A stretch of 64,000 nucleotides of DNA from Chiridota heheva (Eukaryota > Echinodermata > Holothuroidea > Apodida > Chiridotidae), in NCBI GenBank assembly GCA_020152595.1, contig JAIGNY010002988.1, positions 129,001-193,000 of the forward strand, read 5' to 3'. Position numbers and translations under genes: made by a program. Every line of letters begins with the position of its first letter. Position 1 is the stretch's first letter. Below, in pieces: positions 34,274 through 45,889 of the stretch. The notes under the pieces were generated by a model. It saw only the letters and a program-made list of their open reading frames with translations, did no database searches and was not told the DNA's origin.

Positions 34274-36029
34274 AAATATTTCATCATGAGGTAATTGCCC
34301 TTATATTTCACCATGAGGTGATTGCCCTTATATTTTACCATGAGGTAAATGTCTCTATATTTCACCATGAGGTAATTGCCCTTATATTTCACCATGAGGT
34401 GATTGCCCTTATATTTCACCATGAGGTAATTGCCCTTATATTTCACCATGAGGTAAATGTCTTTATATTTTACCATGAGGTAATTGCCCTTATATTTCAC
34501 CATGAGGTGATTGCCCTTATATTTTACCATGAGGTAATTGCCCTTATATTAAATCATGAGGTAAATGTCTTTCTATTTCACCATGAGGTATTTGCTCTTA
34601 TATTTCACCATGAGGTAAATGTCCTATTTCACCATGAGGTAATTGCCCTTATATTTCTCCATGAGGTAAATGTCTTTATATTTCACCATGAGGTAATTGC
34701 CCTTATATTTCACCATGAGGTAAATGTCTTTATATTTTACCATGAGGTAATTGCCCTTATATTTCACCATGAGGTGATTGCCCTTATATTTTACCATGAG
34801 GTAATTGCCCTTATATTTCATCATGAGGTAAATGTCTTTTTATTTCACCACGAGGTATTTGCTCTTATATTTCACCATGAGGTAAATGTCTTCATATTTC
34901 ACCATGAGGTAATTGCCCTTATATTTCACCATGAGGTAAATGTCTTTATATTTCACCATGAGGTAATTGCCCTCATATTTCACCATGAGGTAAATGTCTT
35001 TATATTTCACCATGAGGTAATTGCCCTTATATTCCATCATGAGGTAAATGTCTTTATATTTCACCATGAGGTAATTGCCCTTATATTTCACCATAAGGTA
35101 AATGTCTTTATATTTCACCATGAGGTAATTGCCCTTATATTTCACCATGAGGTAAATGTCTTTATATTTCACCATGAGATAATTGCCCTTATATTTCACC
35201 ATGAGGTAAATGTCTTTATATTTCACCATGAGGTAATTGCCCTTATATTTCACCATGAGGTAAATGTCTTTATATTTCACCATGAGGTAATTGCCCTTAT
35301 ATTTCACCATGAGGTAAATGTCTTTATATTTCACCATGAGGTAATTGCCCTTATATTTCACCATGAGGTAATTGCCCTTATATTTCACAATGAGGTAAAT
35401 GTCTCTATATTTTACCATGAAGTAATTGCCCTTATATTTCACCACGAGGTAAATGTTTTCATATTTCACCATGAGGTAATTGTCTTATATTTTACCACCA
35501 TGAGGTAAATGTCTTTATATTTCACCATGAGGTAATTGCCCTTATATTTCACCATGAGGTAAATGTCCTTATATTTCACCATGAGGTAATTGCCTTTATA
35601 TTTCACCATGAGGTAAATGTCCTTATATTTCACTATGAGGTAATTACCCTTATATTTTACTATGAGGTAAATGTCTTTATATTTCACCATGAGGTAATTG
35701 CCCTTATATTTCACCATGAGGTAAATGTCCTATTTCACCATGAGGTAATTGCCCTTATATTTCACCATGAGGTAAATGTCCCTATATTTCACCATCAGGT
35801 AATTGCCCTTATATTTCACCATCAGGTAATTGCCCTTATATTTCACCATCAGGTAATTGCCCTTATATTTCACAATGAGGTAATTGCCCTTATATTTCAC
35901 CATGAGGTAATTCCCTTTCTATTTAACCATGAGGTAATTGATCTTATATTTCACCATGAGGTAATTGTCCTTATATTTCATCATGAGATAATTGTCCTGA
36001 TATTTCACCATGAGGTAAATGCCCTTATC
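34274..36029. repeat. 27-bp minisatellite with 54-bp dimer structure, about 65 copies
   Basis: The unit contains CATGAGGTAATTGCCCTTAT followed by ATTTCAC. Two monomer types alternate over much of the array: GTAATTGCCCTTAT and GTAAATGTCTTTAT. Since 27 is divisible by three and both types lack stops, one frame per strand stays open: HHEVIALIF/HHEVNVFIF on plus (396 codons) and MVKYKGNYL/MVKYKDIYL on minus. Short local runs are homogenised, such as three CATCAGG units near 35800-35870. Coding use is unlikely. Confidence 0.97.
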
Positions 36030-36139
36030 AAGCAAAACAGTTCAATGTGTGACCTGTAAATGACCCATGCAACATACCAGATGCCCTACAACTTTCCATT
36101 GATTATTATTTTTATTTTTTCATTTTTTTTATATTTTTC

Positions 36140-37390
36140 TGCAACCACCTAACAAATTCCTTTGGCACCAAATGACCAGTGACCACCAGAAAATAAACAC
36201 TGACCTTTCCCAAATGAAAAAAATTAATAAAAAAAGATGAGTTGGGAGTTGAAATTACTTTGAACTGTGATCAGTGCTGTAGGTCAATTTCAGGTGATAA
36301 ATCAAACAGACAAAATTACTCAAAATCTGAGAAAAAAAATATTTACCCAAAGGAAATTCTTCAATTATTGATTATGCTGACATTTAACAGCTTATCTAAG
36401 ACTGGCATAGGGGTAAAACTTATCTAAGACTGACAGAGGGGTAACTACTATACAGTAGTTTGGGTACTGGTGTGATCAGGTCAATTGGAATGGAAAATTG
36501 GGACAAGGGACAAGAATGTATTTTAAAGACAAGAGGAATTGATAATACATCATTAAGTATTCAATTATGTATTCTGTATTCAATTATGTATATCAATACA
36601 TCAAGATAATACATCTTTATGTGTTCAATAGTTGCTTTGCTGAACATTACATTTTCTTAACCTATAATAACCTAAAAACATGATGAGGGGATTAATCATG
36701 CACTCAAAAGAAATAAAACTATTTAAAGATTTCTGGATGTTTCAGCAACCGTACCTTTGAAATTCCTTTCATGGCACCAAATTACAAAGTGGCCACCTGA
36801 AAACACTGACCTTTTTCAATGAAATATCTTACACACAGATATGAGTTAGGATATGAATCACTGATTGGGAGGTCACTTTCTGGCAGTAAATCAAAATAGA
36901 CAAAATTACTCAAAATCTGAGAAAAAATCATTTACCCAAAGGAAATCTTCTAAATACTGATTGTAGCATAGCATATCAAGGTTTAACGTCCTAAAAGCAC
37001 CCAGTGATGGACATTATATCAAGACGGCCTATTGTAGCATAGCATATCAAGGTTTAACATCCCAAAGGCACCAATTGATGGACATTATATCAAGACAGCC
37101 ACAGCCTTTAATAACCAGTTGTGACTCACTTGGTTGCAGACCCACCGGGATTCAAACCCGGGATGTGTGGGTGAGAGGAAAAAGCACTAACCACTACACC
37201 ACAGAGGTCTGTTGTGCTGAATTTTACCTTAAAAGTGAGGGGTACTGGTATGATCAGTGTAAATGGAAAGGAAAATTGGAACAAGGAAAGAATGATTTTT
37301 AGGACAACAGGAATGGATCACATATGAGATAATCTTCAGGACAGTCAACACTTGTTTTGCTGAAGAGAGCTGATATTGATTTCAAATTAA
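36140..37390. repeat. Segmental tandem duplication (~600-bp unit), second copy interrupted by a SINE
   Basis: The segments GACAAAATTACTCAAAATCT, ATTTACCCAAAGGAAAT and GGTACTGGTGTGATCAG..GGAAAATTGGGACAAGG occur at about 36310-36520 and again at about 36898-37280. In the second copy they are separated by SINE sequence (36965-37212). Confidence 0.8.
36965..37212 (-). mobile_element. tRNA-derived SINE, copy 1 (plus a partial tail duplicate)
   Basis: On the minus strand the tRNA-like head begins near 37210 with an A box in GTGTAGTGGTTAGTGC, then a B box in GGGTTTGAATCCC. The body continues CACAACTGGTTATTAAAGGC, TTGATATAATGTCC and GTTAAACCTTGATATGC, and ends in a TATGCTA-rich tail. The tail part is present twice in tandem (36965-37030 and 37031-37095). 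Related copies are at 41070-41245 and 56733-56855. Confidence 0.88.
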
Positions 37391-37617
37391 AGGAACCTAG
37401 ACCAAAAAATGAGGACGTATTTAAAGGTCCTCAAAACATAAAATGATGGTCTAGCAGGCAACAGAATGGCAATTTTCTGGTTAATATGAATATTCAAGTG
37501 ACCTTAGCCCTCACGGCTGCAGAGGCATAAAGTTTATCATTCTGTGGTGGATAAGCTAATAATACATTTGTGAAGTTTGCAAAAGCAAGGGCCTTCACTT
37601 TTTGGTCTAATGCTCCA
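37391..37617. mobile_element. TTAA-flanked MITE, copy B
   Basis: Flanked by TTAA at 37387-37390 and 37618-37621. Ends are AGGAACCTAGACCAAAAAAT and (read inward) TGGAGCATTAGACCAAAAAG. The inner segment GGTTAATATGAATATTCAAG is shared with copy A (15029-15263). Confidence 0.87.
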
Positions 37618-37621
37618 TTAA

Positions 37622-38182
37622 ATAAGCTTTCTTAGAGCGTAACAAATAGTTGTTGTCAGCAATACTTCACAAGAATTCTTTCAAAATTGCTTGACTCGTT
37701 AAAACCAGCCTTGCCTCAGTATCTGCACCAATTTACATCATTACATCATTAAGCTACAGTATATCTTGATCCCTTCCACATGCTATTATTCAGAATGTAC
37801 ACAATTCAAATTAATTGCTGGGTACTATTTTTAAACCAAATATTAATGCTTTTAAGAATCACTGTTTCTGATTTTCAATTTTTCATAAAAAGTACAGATC
37901 ATATATCAATTAATATTCAGCCCCTAGATCTGGGTTTCATAGGATTGAAAACTTGTTATTCTTTATACTTTAACTTAACTGTTCCTACATATTCTAAGAA
38001 CCCCGCTCAGGCCTCAAAAAGTATGTACAAATCAATGGTGCTAAGAACGAAGTGTAAGAAGATCTCAAAGGCTTATAAAACACTTCAGTTTTATTTTGTT
38101 TCGTCACAGAAACTTCTTGAAAATGTCCTGCAAATCTATATTAAAACATAGCCAAGTATTTAAGCAAAGGGTATTGAGCAAT
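37622..38182. other. Intron 1, unassigned
   Basis: AT-rich. A 123-codon plus-strand frame (37780-38151) has no recognisable domain and is not called. Confidence 0.45.
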
Positions 38183-38186
38183 TTAA

Positions 38187-39030
38187 AGGAATATTTCAAT
38201 GGATTTGCATTTTGTTTGTATATGAAAGAGAATTTTTTTAGAAACAAAGTGGTGAAAAAACTAGAAAAATAAGTTATTATTAAGAATATTATTAAGAATA
38301 ATATCTTATTCCGTTTAAAAATTATAACAATAAAGAGTAGGAAAATGTTCTTAAAAACACCTCGCACATGTCCTTCAGCTTGGTGATGTCATCAAGGCAA
38401 TTTCAGCGCAGTTCTTATGTATTTCTTATATATTAATCACACTCTTTTTTTTTTTACATTATTGAGCAGCATATTTGGTTCATTATAGAAATAGAAGGGG
38501 ATATATAATTTACAAGAAAATATTTTGTTTTTTTCTTGGTGTACCATTACATTTAAAATAAGAAAAGAAATTAAATCATTTTTAAAGAAAGACAGAAAAC
38601 CTTTTGTTGAAATTGTCTCTATGACATCACAGATGTTATCAATCAGTCACTTTTGTCAAAATTCAAGATACTTTAAAATTTTAAAACTTCTAAAACATTA
38701 TCGAACAGCATTTTTGTTCATTATAGAAATAGGGTGGAATATATAATTCACTAGAAAACATTTTGCTTTTTTCTTGGTGTACATCACATTTGCAATAAGA
38801 AAAAAATCCAAATTATGTTTAGAGAAAGACAGAAAAACTTTTGTTAAAAGTGTCTCTATGACATCACAGATGTTATCAATCAGTCACTTTTGTCAAAATT
38901 CCAAAAAAACAAAAAAAACAAATTGTAACTTCTAAACAGAATAAGATATTAACTTAGTTTTTTTACCATTTTGTTTCTATAAATTTTCTCTATCATATAT
39001 GAAAAAATGAAAATCAATTAAAATATTCCT
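38187..39030. mobile_element. TTAA-flanked element with long TIRs and internal 237-bp tandem duplication
   Basis: Left AGGAATATTTCAATGG and right (inward) AGGAATATTTTAATTG start inverted repeats that stay alignable for about 85 bp. They include TATATGA-AGAGAA and AGAAACAAA-TGGT-AAAAAAC. The element sits between TTAA at 38183-38186 and 39031-39034. Inside, two copies of a 237-bp unit share GACATCACAGATGTTATC and CAGTCACTTTTGTCAAAATT (from 38623 and 38860). A right end of the same type occurs at 45873-45893. Confidence 0.85.
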
Positions 39031-39576
39031 TTAAGAAAGTAATATCTCAATGAAAAATTCAAGAGGGAACATTTGCAACCCATGCCCAAACTTATGGACT
39101 GTTCAGTCTGTTCACCCCTATTTGCACCCACTAAAACAGGCAGGAATAGGGAAAGGAGAAAGTCCCCACCCCCACCTTTCTCTGTACTTAAATCTTTTGT
39201 GTAGCGATGAAGTGATGTTTTTGTATACAAAGGGTGTAACTTTAATTTTTTATACCCCTTGGTGAAATGGTGACCCCTTAAAATTGTGGTACTGGTTATG
39301 TCATTACAATTGGAATACGCTACAAGAAAACAGGACTAGATCTGCTCTAAAAAAACAATCAAACCGATCATTGACTGTTTAAGCAACAAAATACCCTTTC
39401 CAAATCATTTGGTGCCTATATGAGAAGGAAGTTTCAAGTTACATCTCATCAGTCTTCTCCTGCCATCTTCTTACCCACTAAAGTTCCCTGACCTGCAAAT
39501 TCTGCAACTGATATGTTTCTTAAAATAAATCACTCCACAGCGCCCTGCATTCTGAGCCAGTTCTCGATTTTCTGAG

Positions 39577-40083
39577 TGTGTTCTCACTTGAGTACGAGCT
39601 GGTGGTCAGACCATGGCAGACGATCAGATCCGCTCACTGGATCTGATCACAGTTACGTTGATCTTGATCCTAGTGGAAGGTAAGATCATGATCCGGAGCA
39701 GGCTATCAGATCCACAGATCTTTCTGGGGGAGAAGGGGGAGTAGGATAAACATGGGCATGGTGGATTTGGAGGGGAGTGGGGGGGGGGGGGGAATGCCTA
39801 TTGTTCCCATGTTGTGTATGTACCTTACGTGTGGAAATTCACGATCGGTGAAAAATTTAAAAGAAATTTTCCCCTGCCCTCCTAGCTACAGCCCTGTGTG
39901 AACACAGATCAGTGTTCTGCAATTATGTTAGTTAATAACTTCATTTTACATGAATAGTTAACCTGAGCCATTACATTTCGCAGAATTTTTAATGACTTGC
40001 CATTTTACTTCCATTCCACTTATGCCCCATCAGATCGCCTGCAGTGGGTATGAACATGTGCTCGCGCTCAAGTGAGAACACAC
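39577..40083. mobile_element. MITE, GTGTTCTCACTTGAG family, copy 1
   Basis: The left end GTGTGTTCTCACTTGAGTAC is mirrored by GCTCAAGTGAGAACACAC on the right. The subterminal CAGACGATCAGATCC on the left and GATCGCCTGCAGTGGGT on the right are family-specific. Related copies are at 50449-50840 and 62341-62945. No clear target-site duplication. Confidence 0.8.
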
Positions 40084-40429
40084 AACACAATTCTTTCTAC
40101 GATCATCCAGCAAGGGAAATGTTGAGATCATGATTGGCAGATGAGTGAGAACCAGGCCTCTGACATAAAGGATCCTCATCCTTACTGAAACCCAAGAGGA
40201 TGATAATGTCAACAAAAATAATTCCAAAATCTGTTTCTGTCATTTGAAGAATGATTTTTAACAGGTGAGAAGTTAAAGGAAAAAATATATTTACATTTTT
40301 GTATTTTTTTAAGAGCACTTAGTGTACATATCAAAACTAAAAACAGCAACAATTTGGGAAAAATACTGTTTTGGAGTATCTCTCCATCAAAAAGATAAGG
40401 TTTCTTTTTTGATAAGTCAAAGGATTAAC

Positions 40430-41020
40430 CAGTCCGGTTAATACTCCCAATGGGAGAACAGTTTTGTTCTCCTGATCAGGAGATATTTTAAAAGTATCCC
40501 ACAATGCATCTATCCACTTTCATTTTTGTTTATAGGATTCACATAAAAATCAGACAAATTTCAAGGGTGGAGAAGGCAACCACTGCGCAGGGTTCAAATT
40601 TTTGTTTACAATATAAAATAATGACATGTGAGTTATCTTTTCACGGAGCATTTTTAAAATTTATCGAGGAATATTCGAGAAATTTGAAGAAAAGTGGTGT
40701 CTTCTTATTAAGTGTTACCATCAGGTAGTTGCGCTTAACAAGATTTTCTGCCCCCCCAAAAAAAATTTGAAGTTTGGTTTTTAAATTATTTTCAACTCAC
40801 ATCATGTATGTGTAATAAATATAATAAGGGTCAAATCACACTTCTATATCTTCATTGTATTTTAATAAACCGGAGCCTTAAGAAATAATACACACATAAA
40901 GCGACTACAATAAAGACTACAACAAAGCTTCATTATTGAATAGATTAGTACTGCACATTGCCCCAATCTCCCAAATAAGCGAACAATGAGATCTCCCAAT
41001 CGTGACTACAAACCGGACTA
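40430..41020 (+). mobile_element. TIR element, CAGTCCGGTT family, copy 2 (inverted relative to 8596-9187)
   Basis: A 591-bp element with ends CAGTCCGGTTAATAC and (inward) TAGTCCGGTTTGTAG. The GGGAGAACAGTTTTGTTCTCC hairpin is now at the left. It shares TATCCCACAATGCATCTATCC and a TTCGAGAAATTTGAAGAAAA segment with copy 1. Flanks TTAAC and ATGAC are only a weak 5-bp match. Confidence 0.83.
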
Positions 41021-41069
41021 ATGACACAGGTCTAATTGTTGATGTGTAATTAAAAAGTTCCTCAAGTAT

Positions 41070-41245
41070 AACATAGCATAGCAAGGTTTAACGTCCCCAA
41101 AGCGTCCAGTACTGGACATTATATCAAGACGGCCACTGCCTTTCATAACCAGTTGTGAACTCACTGGTTGCAGACTCACCAGGATACGAACCCGGGACGT
41201 GCGGGTGAGAGGACAAAGCACTAACCACTACACCACGGAGGTCTG
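41070..41245 (-). mobile_element. tRNA-derived SINE, copy 2
   Basis: On the minus strand the A box lies in GTGTAGTGGTTAGTGC and a B-box region in GGGTTCGTATCCTGG. The body and the GCTATGCTATG-type tail are the same as in copy 1. Confidence 0.88.
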
Positions 41246-41644
41246 TCATAGGTAATAAGTAATTATGATTAATTTGAAGATTCGTGTCAATGGTTTTCAG
41301 GACCATCATCACGTGTATGAAAAATGTGTTAGAATGTTCGTGAGACTCAAGAGAAATACGCCCTCATTTTTCGGCCCCCAGCTACTTTAATTTTCTCACA
41401 AATTTGTTTGGACAAGGCAGTATAATCTCCAACTCTGTTTATACCTCAGTGACCCCTGGTTGACCTCCAGCATTTCCTCCTAAATAGGTGAATGAAGAGA
41501 CAACTCTTGGAATAATTTGTAAAGGGTAAAATCCAGAACCAAAGGGTTTTTGTGGTTCTGATGCTTCTTCATCAGCTAAATGATTTTCAAAATTTGTATT
41601 AACTTTCATGTCAGTGCATATCATAAAATATTTGTTCCATATTT

Positions 41645-42521
41645 ATTCATAAGCCACACCCACCATGCAGATCAATACAAATGTTGACAAGATTAGCATT
41701 TGCACAAAATTAACATCATCAAAGCAAGTATGATGCAAGAAACAATTGCTCATTTGTCGTAGTTCAAGAATTTGTCAGCAAGCCCCACCTACTCAGCATT
41801 CATGACATCCCTACCACAACATTAGAACATACATACAGACCATAACCCATCTGTGTACCACGTCCATATATCATAAATCTGATATATCATTCATATTGTT
41901 GACATCATTTAGCACTTTCACCGTTAAACCACGCCCACCATGCATATTAATGACACCTGTTGATAACATACCCATGTACACAACCAACAAAATCATCATG
42001 CCCAATATAACGCAAAACTGATTAATATGCATAAAATCACCACCACAAACATTAAGCCACATCTGCAGGCCATGGGCTATCTGTGTTACTCCAGTTTACT
42101 GTTCTTGATATACCGTGTTTACTTTCTCTTTTCAGCAAATCATATTAAGCCCACCCACTATGTATATTAATGAAATTCAATTTTATTACATCATGAACAT
42201 GGACACACCAGCTACCATGATATACCAAACATGAAACAAAACAAGACATGTGGGTTGTTAAAAAATAAATATTTCAAGATTTTCACTTTAAGTCCTGCCT
42301 ACACATTAATATGCATAACATTATCATCAAAAAAAGTAGGGCACATCTACGGAACATGGGCTATCTGTATACCACATATGACGTTAATCCAGTGTACTGT
42401 TATTGAGATATCGCGTTTACGAGCTGGCTGTCACAAACATACACACACACATACATTATACATGCATACATACATACGCCATTATGACCACATAGGTTCC
42501 TCCTGCTATCTATCAGAACCA

Positions 42522-42545
<24 letters not shown>
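41645..42545. repeat. Diverged tandem repeat ending in (ACATAC)n and poly(A)
   Basis: Motifs such as CCACGCCCACCATGCATATTAATGA occur about five times between 41645 and 42310 (for example near 41923, 42144 and 42291). GGGCTATCTGTGTTACTCCA and its partner GGGCTATCTGTATACC occur twice, followed by a CACACATACATAC stretch and an A27 run (42521-42547). It is probably the 3' region of an older retroposon, but no coding part is left. Confidence 0.55.
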
Positions 42546-42552
<7 letters not shown>

Positions 42553-42793
42553 GGCCACTTGAAAAAGGCTATGGTTCCTGGATTTAAATACCCATGCAGT
42601 TCAGAGGTCAAGTATGTATGTTCATCTTACAAGACCAAACACAACAGAACTCACAGAATGAACAATGATATGTACTCAAAAACCTTACTTTGATTGAAAA
42701 TATTCCAGTTTATAAAACATGATCATATTTGTGTAAAAACAAATGAAATTGGACATGATGTCACACAAATGAAATTTTGCAATTTTCCTCACA

Positions 42794-42925
42794 TAGGCGG
42801 GATTTTCGAGGTGCTCCCTCCCCTATCATTTCCAAATTTACATCTTTCGTATGGTGATTTTTCATATTCTAGGTTGATTTTATGATTTTTTCCCCTGACT
42901 TATGGTAGGAAAATTTCATTCTGTG
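42794..42925 (+). mobile_element. hAT-like MITE, CATAGG family (fragment)
   Basis: The left terminus CATAGGCGGGATTTTCGAGG is followed by the family core (CATCTTTCGTATGGTGATTT). The right terminus is decayed. Confidence 0.65.
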
Positions 42926-43098
42926 ACTAATTCCCTACCCCCACACCCTCCAAATCCCCTCCTCAAAATTGACCTGACTTTTTTTACTGTAGACGTTCTA
43001 CACCAGTAATTTTCAAGCAAGAGAAAAGAAATTTAAGCAGTTTCTTTGGCATTCTGTTTCTCTTTTCGTCAAAGCGTTCAAAAACCTGATTCTGTTAA

Positions 43099-43471
43099 GG
43101 AGATATTAAAGTTTAAAGCTCTGTCTTATCTGTGTAGAAATGACTGGTGTAGTAAGTCTATTATAGAAGGTCGATGTCCTTATCCTCATAACAATTGCTA
43201 ATGTATTTTAAAGAAAATATATTTAACATTTTTCCTTTATCAATTTTTTCCCCTCATACTTCCTTCAGGTAGTAAATCATAATTATCCTTCCAAGATTTT
43301 GTTTTGCTACTTTCTTGACATATCCAATGGTTTTTAAGCCACAAAACGGAAGGAAAAAATATGATAGAATACACAAAGACTTTGGGAAATCTGAGGCAGT
43401 GACATCACAAGTAGTCTTGATTTCAGTCGTTTCTTCACAAGTGGTACCAAACTTTGAACTTTAAGATCTCC
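43099..43471. mobile_element. TTAA-flanked inverted-repeat unit
   Basis: GGAGATATTAAAGTTTAAAG on the left mirrors CTTTGAACTTTAAGATCTCC on the right, with TTAA at 43095-43098 and 43472-43475. The inverted similarity continues outside the TTAAs (ACCTGATTCTG against CGGAATAAGAT), so the true element may be longer. Confidence 0.6.
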
Positions 43472-44492
43472 TTAACGGAATAAGATTTTTGAATTGTTTC
43501 TTCACCATTTTGTTTCTTTTGGAGTCCTCTTTCATACAAGATGGACTTGCTTGACCACTGAACTAATCGTTCGATCCCTAATGCTATAATAGAAAAATTG
43601 TATGAAGAGTCACATAGCTCACACAGCTCATTCAACAATTGCAACAACTTTTTTTCAAAACAAAAAAAACACTTCTTGATAATAACTTGATAACAGCTGA
43701 ATGTGCTGAAAAAAAAAAAAAAATTGTTTGGATAAGGGGTAATCTGCCTTATCTCAATCTGATATCTGTGATTACATCTCAATGATCCCTGGATGACCTC
43801 TGTCAGTTACAAATCATCTCCTCTTCAAGAAGGAAGTCAGAGGAGGAGATGACTAAGAAGAATGATGCTCAGAAATAGAATGACCACTTGAGATGAAAAG
43901 CAGATCAGTTACAATGCATATGAATATCTTTCAATTTTCAATAGGAATAGGGGGTGTGTTGTAACCTTTGACTCCCAAAGTTTGTTTCAACCTCTATATA
44001 ATGCTGGCATTTGTACAAGCTGAGGATCTCCTTTGGATTAGTCATTGCCCTGAATGTTTATTTTGATATAAATAATAGAGGACTATGAAAGAAATGATTT
44101 GGTATAAAAATCATGTTGATATTTTTTTGCTTTGGAGTTATTGCATTCCAAAGATTGCATCCAGTGTGTTGAAAAGTCACTTTACAGTGTACATACAGTG
44201 TGATGTCATAAAGGCAGATCCAAGACAATTTCTGTGTATTTCTTTGAAATTAATTGATCTTCCTAAATTACTGGAAGCATTTTTATTTTATGTTTAATAA
44301 TGGAGATAGGGCATAACATGCACTTTATAAGATTGTGCTTTTCCCATCTAAAAAAGGCAGCACCATGATTTTAGTGATCGGGGGGGGAGGGAGGAATTTA
44401 TTTCATGGAGGCAAAATCCTATTAATCAAACAAATTATGTCACTTCACAAAATTGTCTGGGGGGGGGCAAATAGGGGAAAGTGATCTCATGG

Positions 44493-45490
44493 CAGTTCGG
44501 GTGAACCCCTGAAAAGAGTCTTTCATGCTAATCCCTGCTTCCACGGTTTGACCATCGCGCAGTTCAGCAACCAGTCGACAGTTCAAACATACGAATCGCA
44601 CACACATCTCAGCTGCTTACTAACTTCAATTTGGTCTATTTCAGGTATGCATTATGCGATCACCTACTGACTGACAGATCGTAAAGGAATAAACAGTGCA
44701 ATTTGAGATTAACTAAACTAACTGCTTAAGTTTTATTCATGATTTGATTAGGCCCTAACGTCTGAACGCTACTCGCCAGTACAGACAATGGGTGAAAAGA
44801 ATAAAACGAATGACAATATATATTACACACAAGCCTGCAATGCAAACAGTCCAACGTACACTCTACGCACATGATGGCTGTAACTTAGCATTAGTTACGG
44901 TCAATAGGCCTACGTTAGAATACGTTCACTGTTCAGACAGAACATCACATACGAAAGTCACAAAGGAACTGATAATTCACTGCATTAAAATGATTTAATT
45001 GAACGCGTTCTCCAAGAGGCTACGTAAATAACAACACAACTTACGCGAAGAACAAATTTAATGTAAGAATGCATATAAAATAACCCTTTTAATTTGTAAT
45101 TTATTGAACACTGACAATCGCAGTCAAAGAAGAAAAGTCAATGCTTAGTCAACACAACGCAGATGTTAGCACAGTACAGATTATTCGCAACAAACCTAAG
45201 CATTTCAAACATGGGTCGTGCCATATATTGGCTCTTTTTCAAAATCGGACTGGTGAACATATCAAAAGGTACTGGATAAAAGTTAGCTAACATGTTTCCC
45301 ATAATTCCATGTACCTCTCACACTTCAGCAAACGCCGTCGTAGTTCACAAAATGAATTTACTTGGTCACTCTGTACAAAGTGTATGGGCGAAGGAAATTG
45401 CATGATGGGTAATGGCTGCCTCCATGGCCTAAAAAAACCCTCCTTCGAAGGGTTTTACCGAGGGCTAAAAGGAGGGGTTCACCCGAACTG
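44493..45490. mobile_element. ~1-kb TIR element, CAGTTCGGGTGAACC family, copy 2
   Basis: CAGTTCGGGTGAACCCCT at the left and its perfect 18-bp reverse complement at the right bound 998 bp. Perfect 5-bp flanks CATGG sit at 44488-44492 and 45491-45495. It aligns along its length with 26651-27602. Non-coding. Confidence 0.92.
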
Positions 45491-45566
45491 CATGGGGGAA
45501 ATGTTCCCCATTCCCCCACCCCCTGCCATAAACCTTACACTCAAATGTAAAAGAAAATCTGTTTTT

Positions 45567-45665
45567 ATTTTGTTTTATTATTATAATTATAATTATCATT
45601 ATCATTATGATTATTATTCTTATTTATTATTATAATAATTACTATTACTATTATTATTTTTTTTA
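45567..45665. repeat. ATT/ATC trinucleotide microsatellite
   Basis: An imperfect (TTA)n/(ATT)n run with ATC and ATG variants. Confidence 0.95.
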
Positions 45666-45689
45666 ATAGAAATAAATAGCAGTTGTCTT

Positions 45690-45889
45690 GAATTTGCCTT
45701 TATAACATCACATTTTACACTGTGACAACCTGCACTATTCAACATTCCTGCAATACTGGAAATGCAATAAGTCTTAAAGAGAACAAAATATCAACTTGAT
45801 TTTTACACCAAATTGTTTCTTTAATAGTCAGTCCCCTGTAATATATATATATATGAAATTGATTCACAGGAATATTCCTTTAAGTTTGT
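45690..45889. repeat. Right-end fragment of the AGGAATATT TTAA family
   Basis: It ends in GATTCACAGGAATATTCCT followed by TTAA (45890-45893), and contains ACACCAAATTGTTTCTTTAA, like the TIR of 38187-39030. A possible left part lies near 44085-44310, so the element at 44493-45490 may have inserted into it. Confidence 0.45.

Noticed and set aside
34318-35508. 396-codon plus-strand frame of HHEVIALIF/HHEVNVFIF repeats
   Set aside because: A direct product of a stop-free 27-bp unit; the opposite strand is open too, and the array continues beyond the frame with frame-breaking units.
37780-38151. 123-codon plus-strand open frame
   Set aside because: No domain, low-complexity residues, inside the presumed first intron of the opposite-strand gene.
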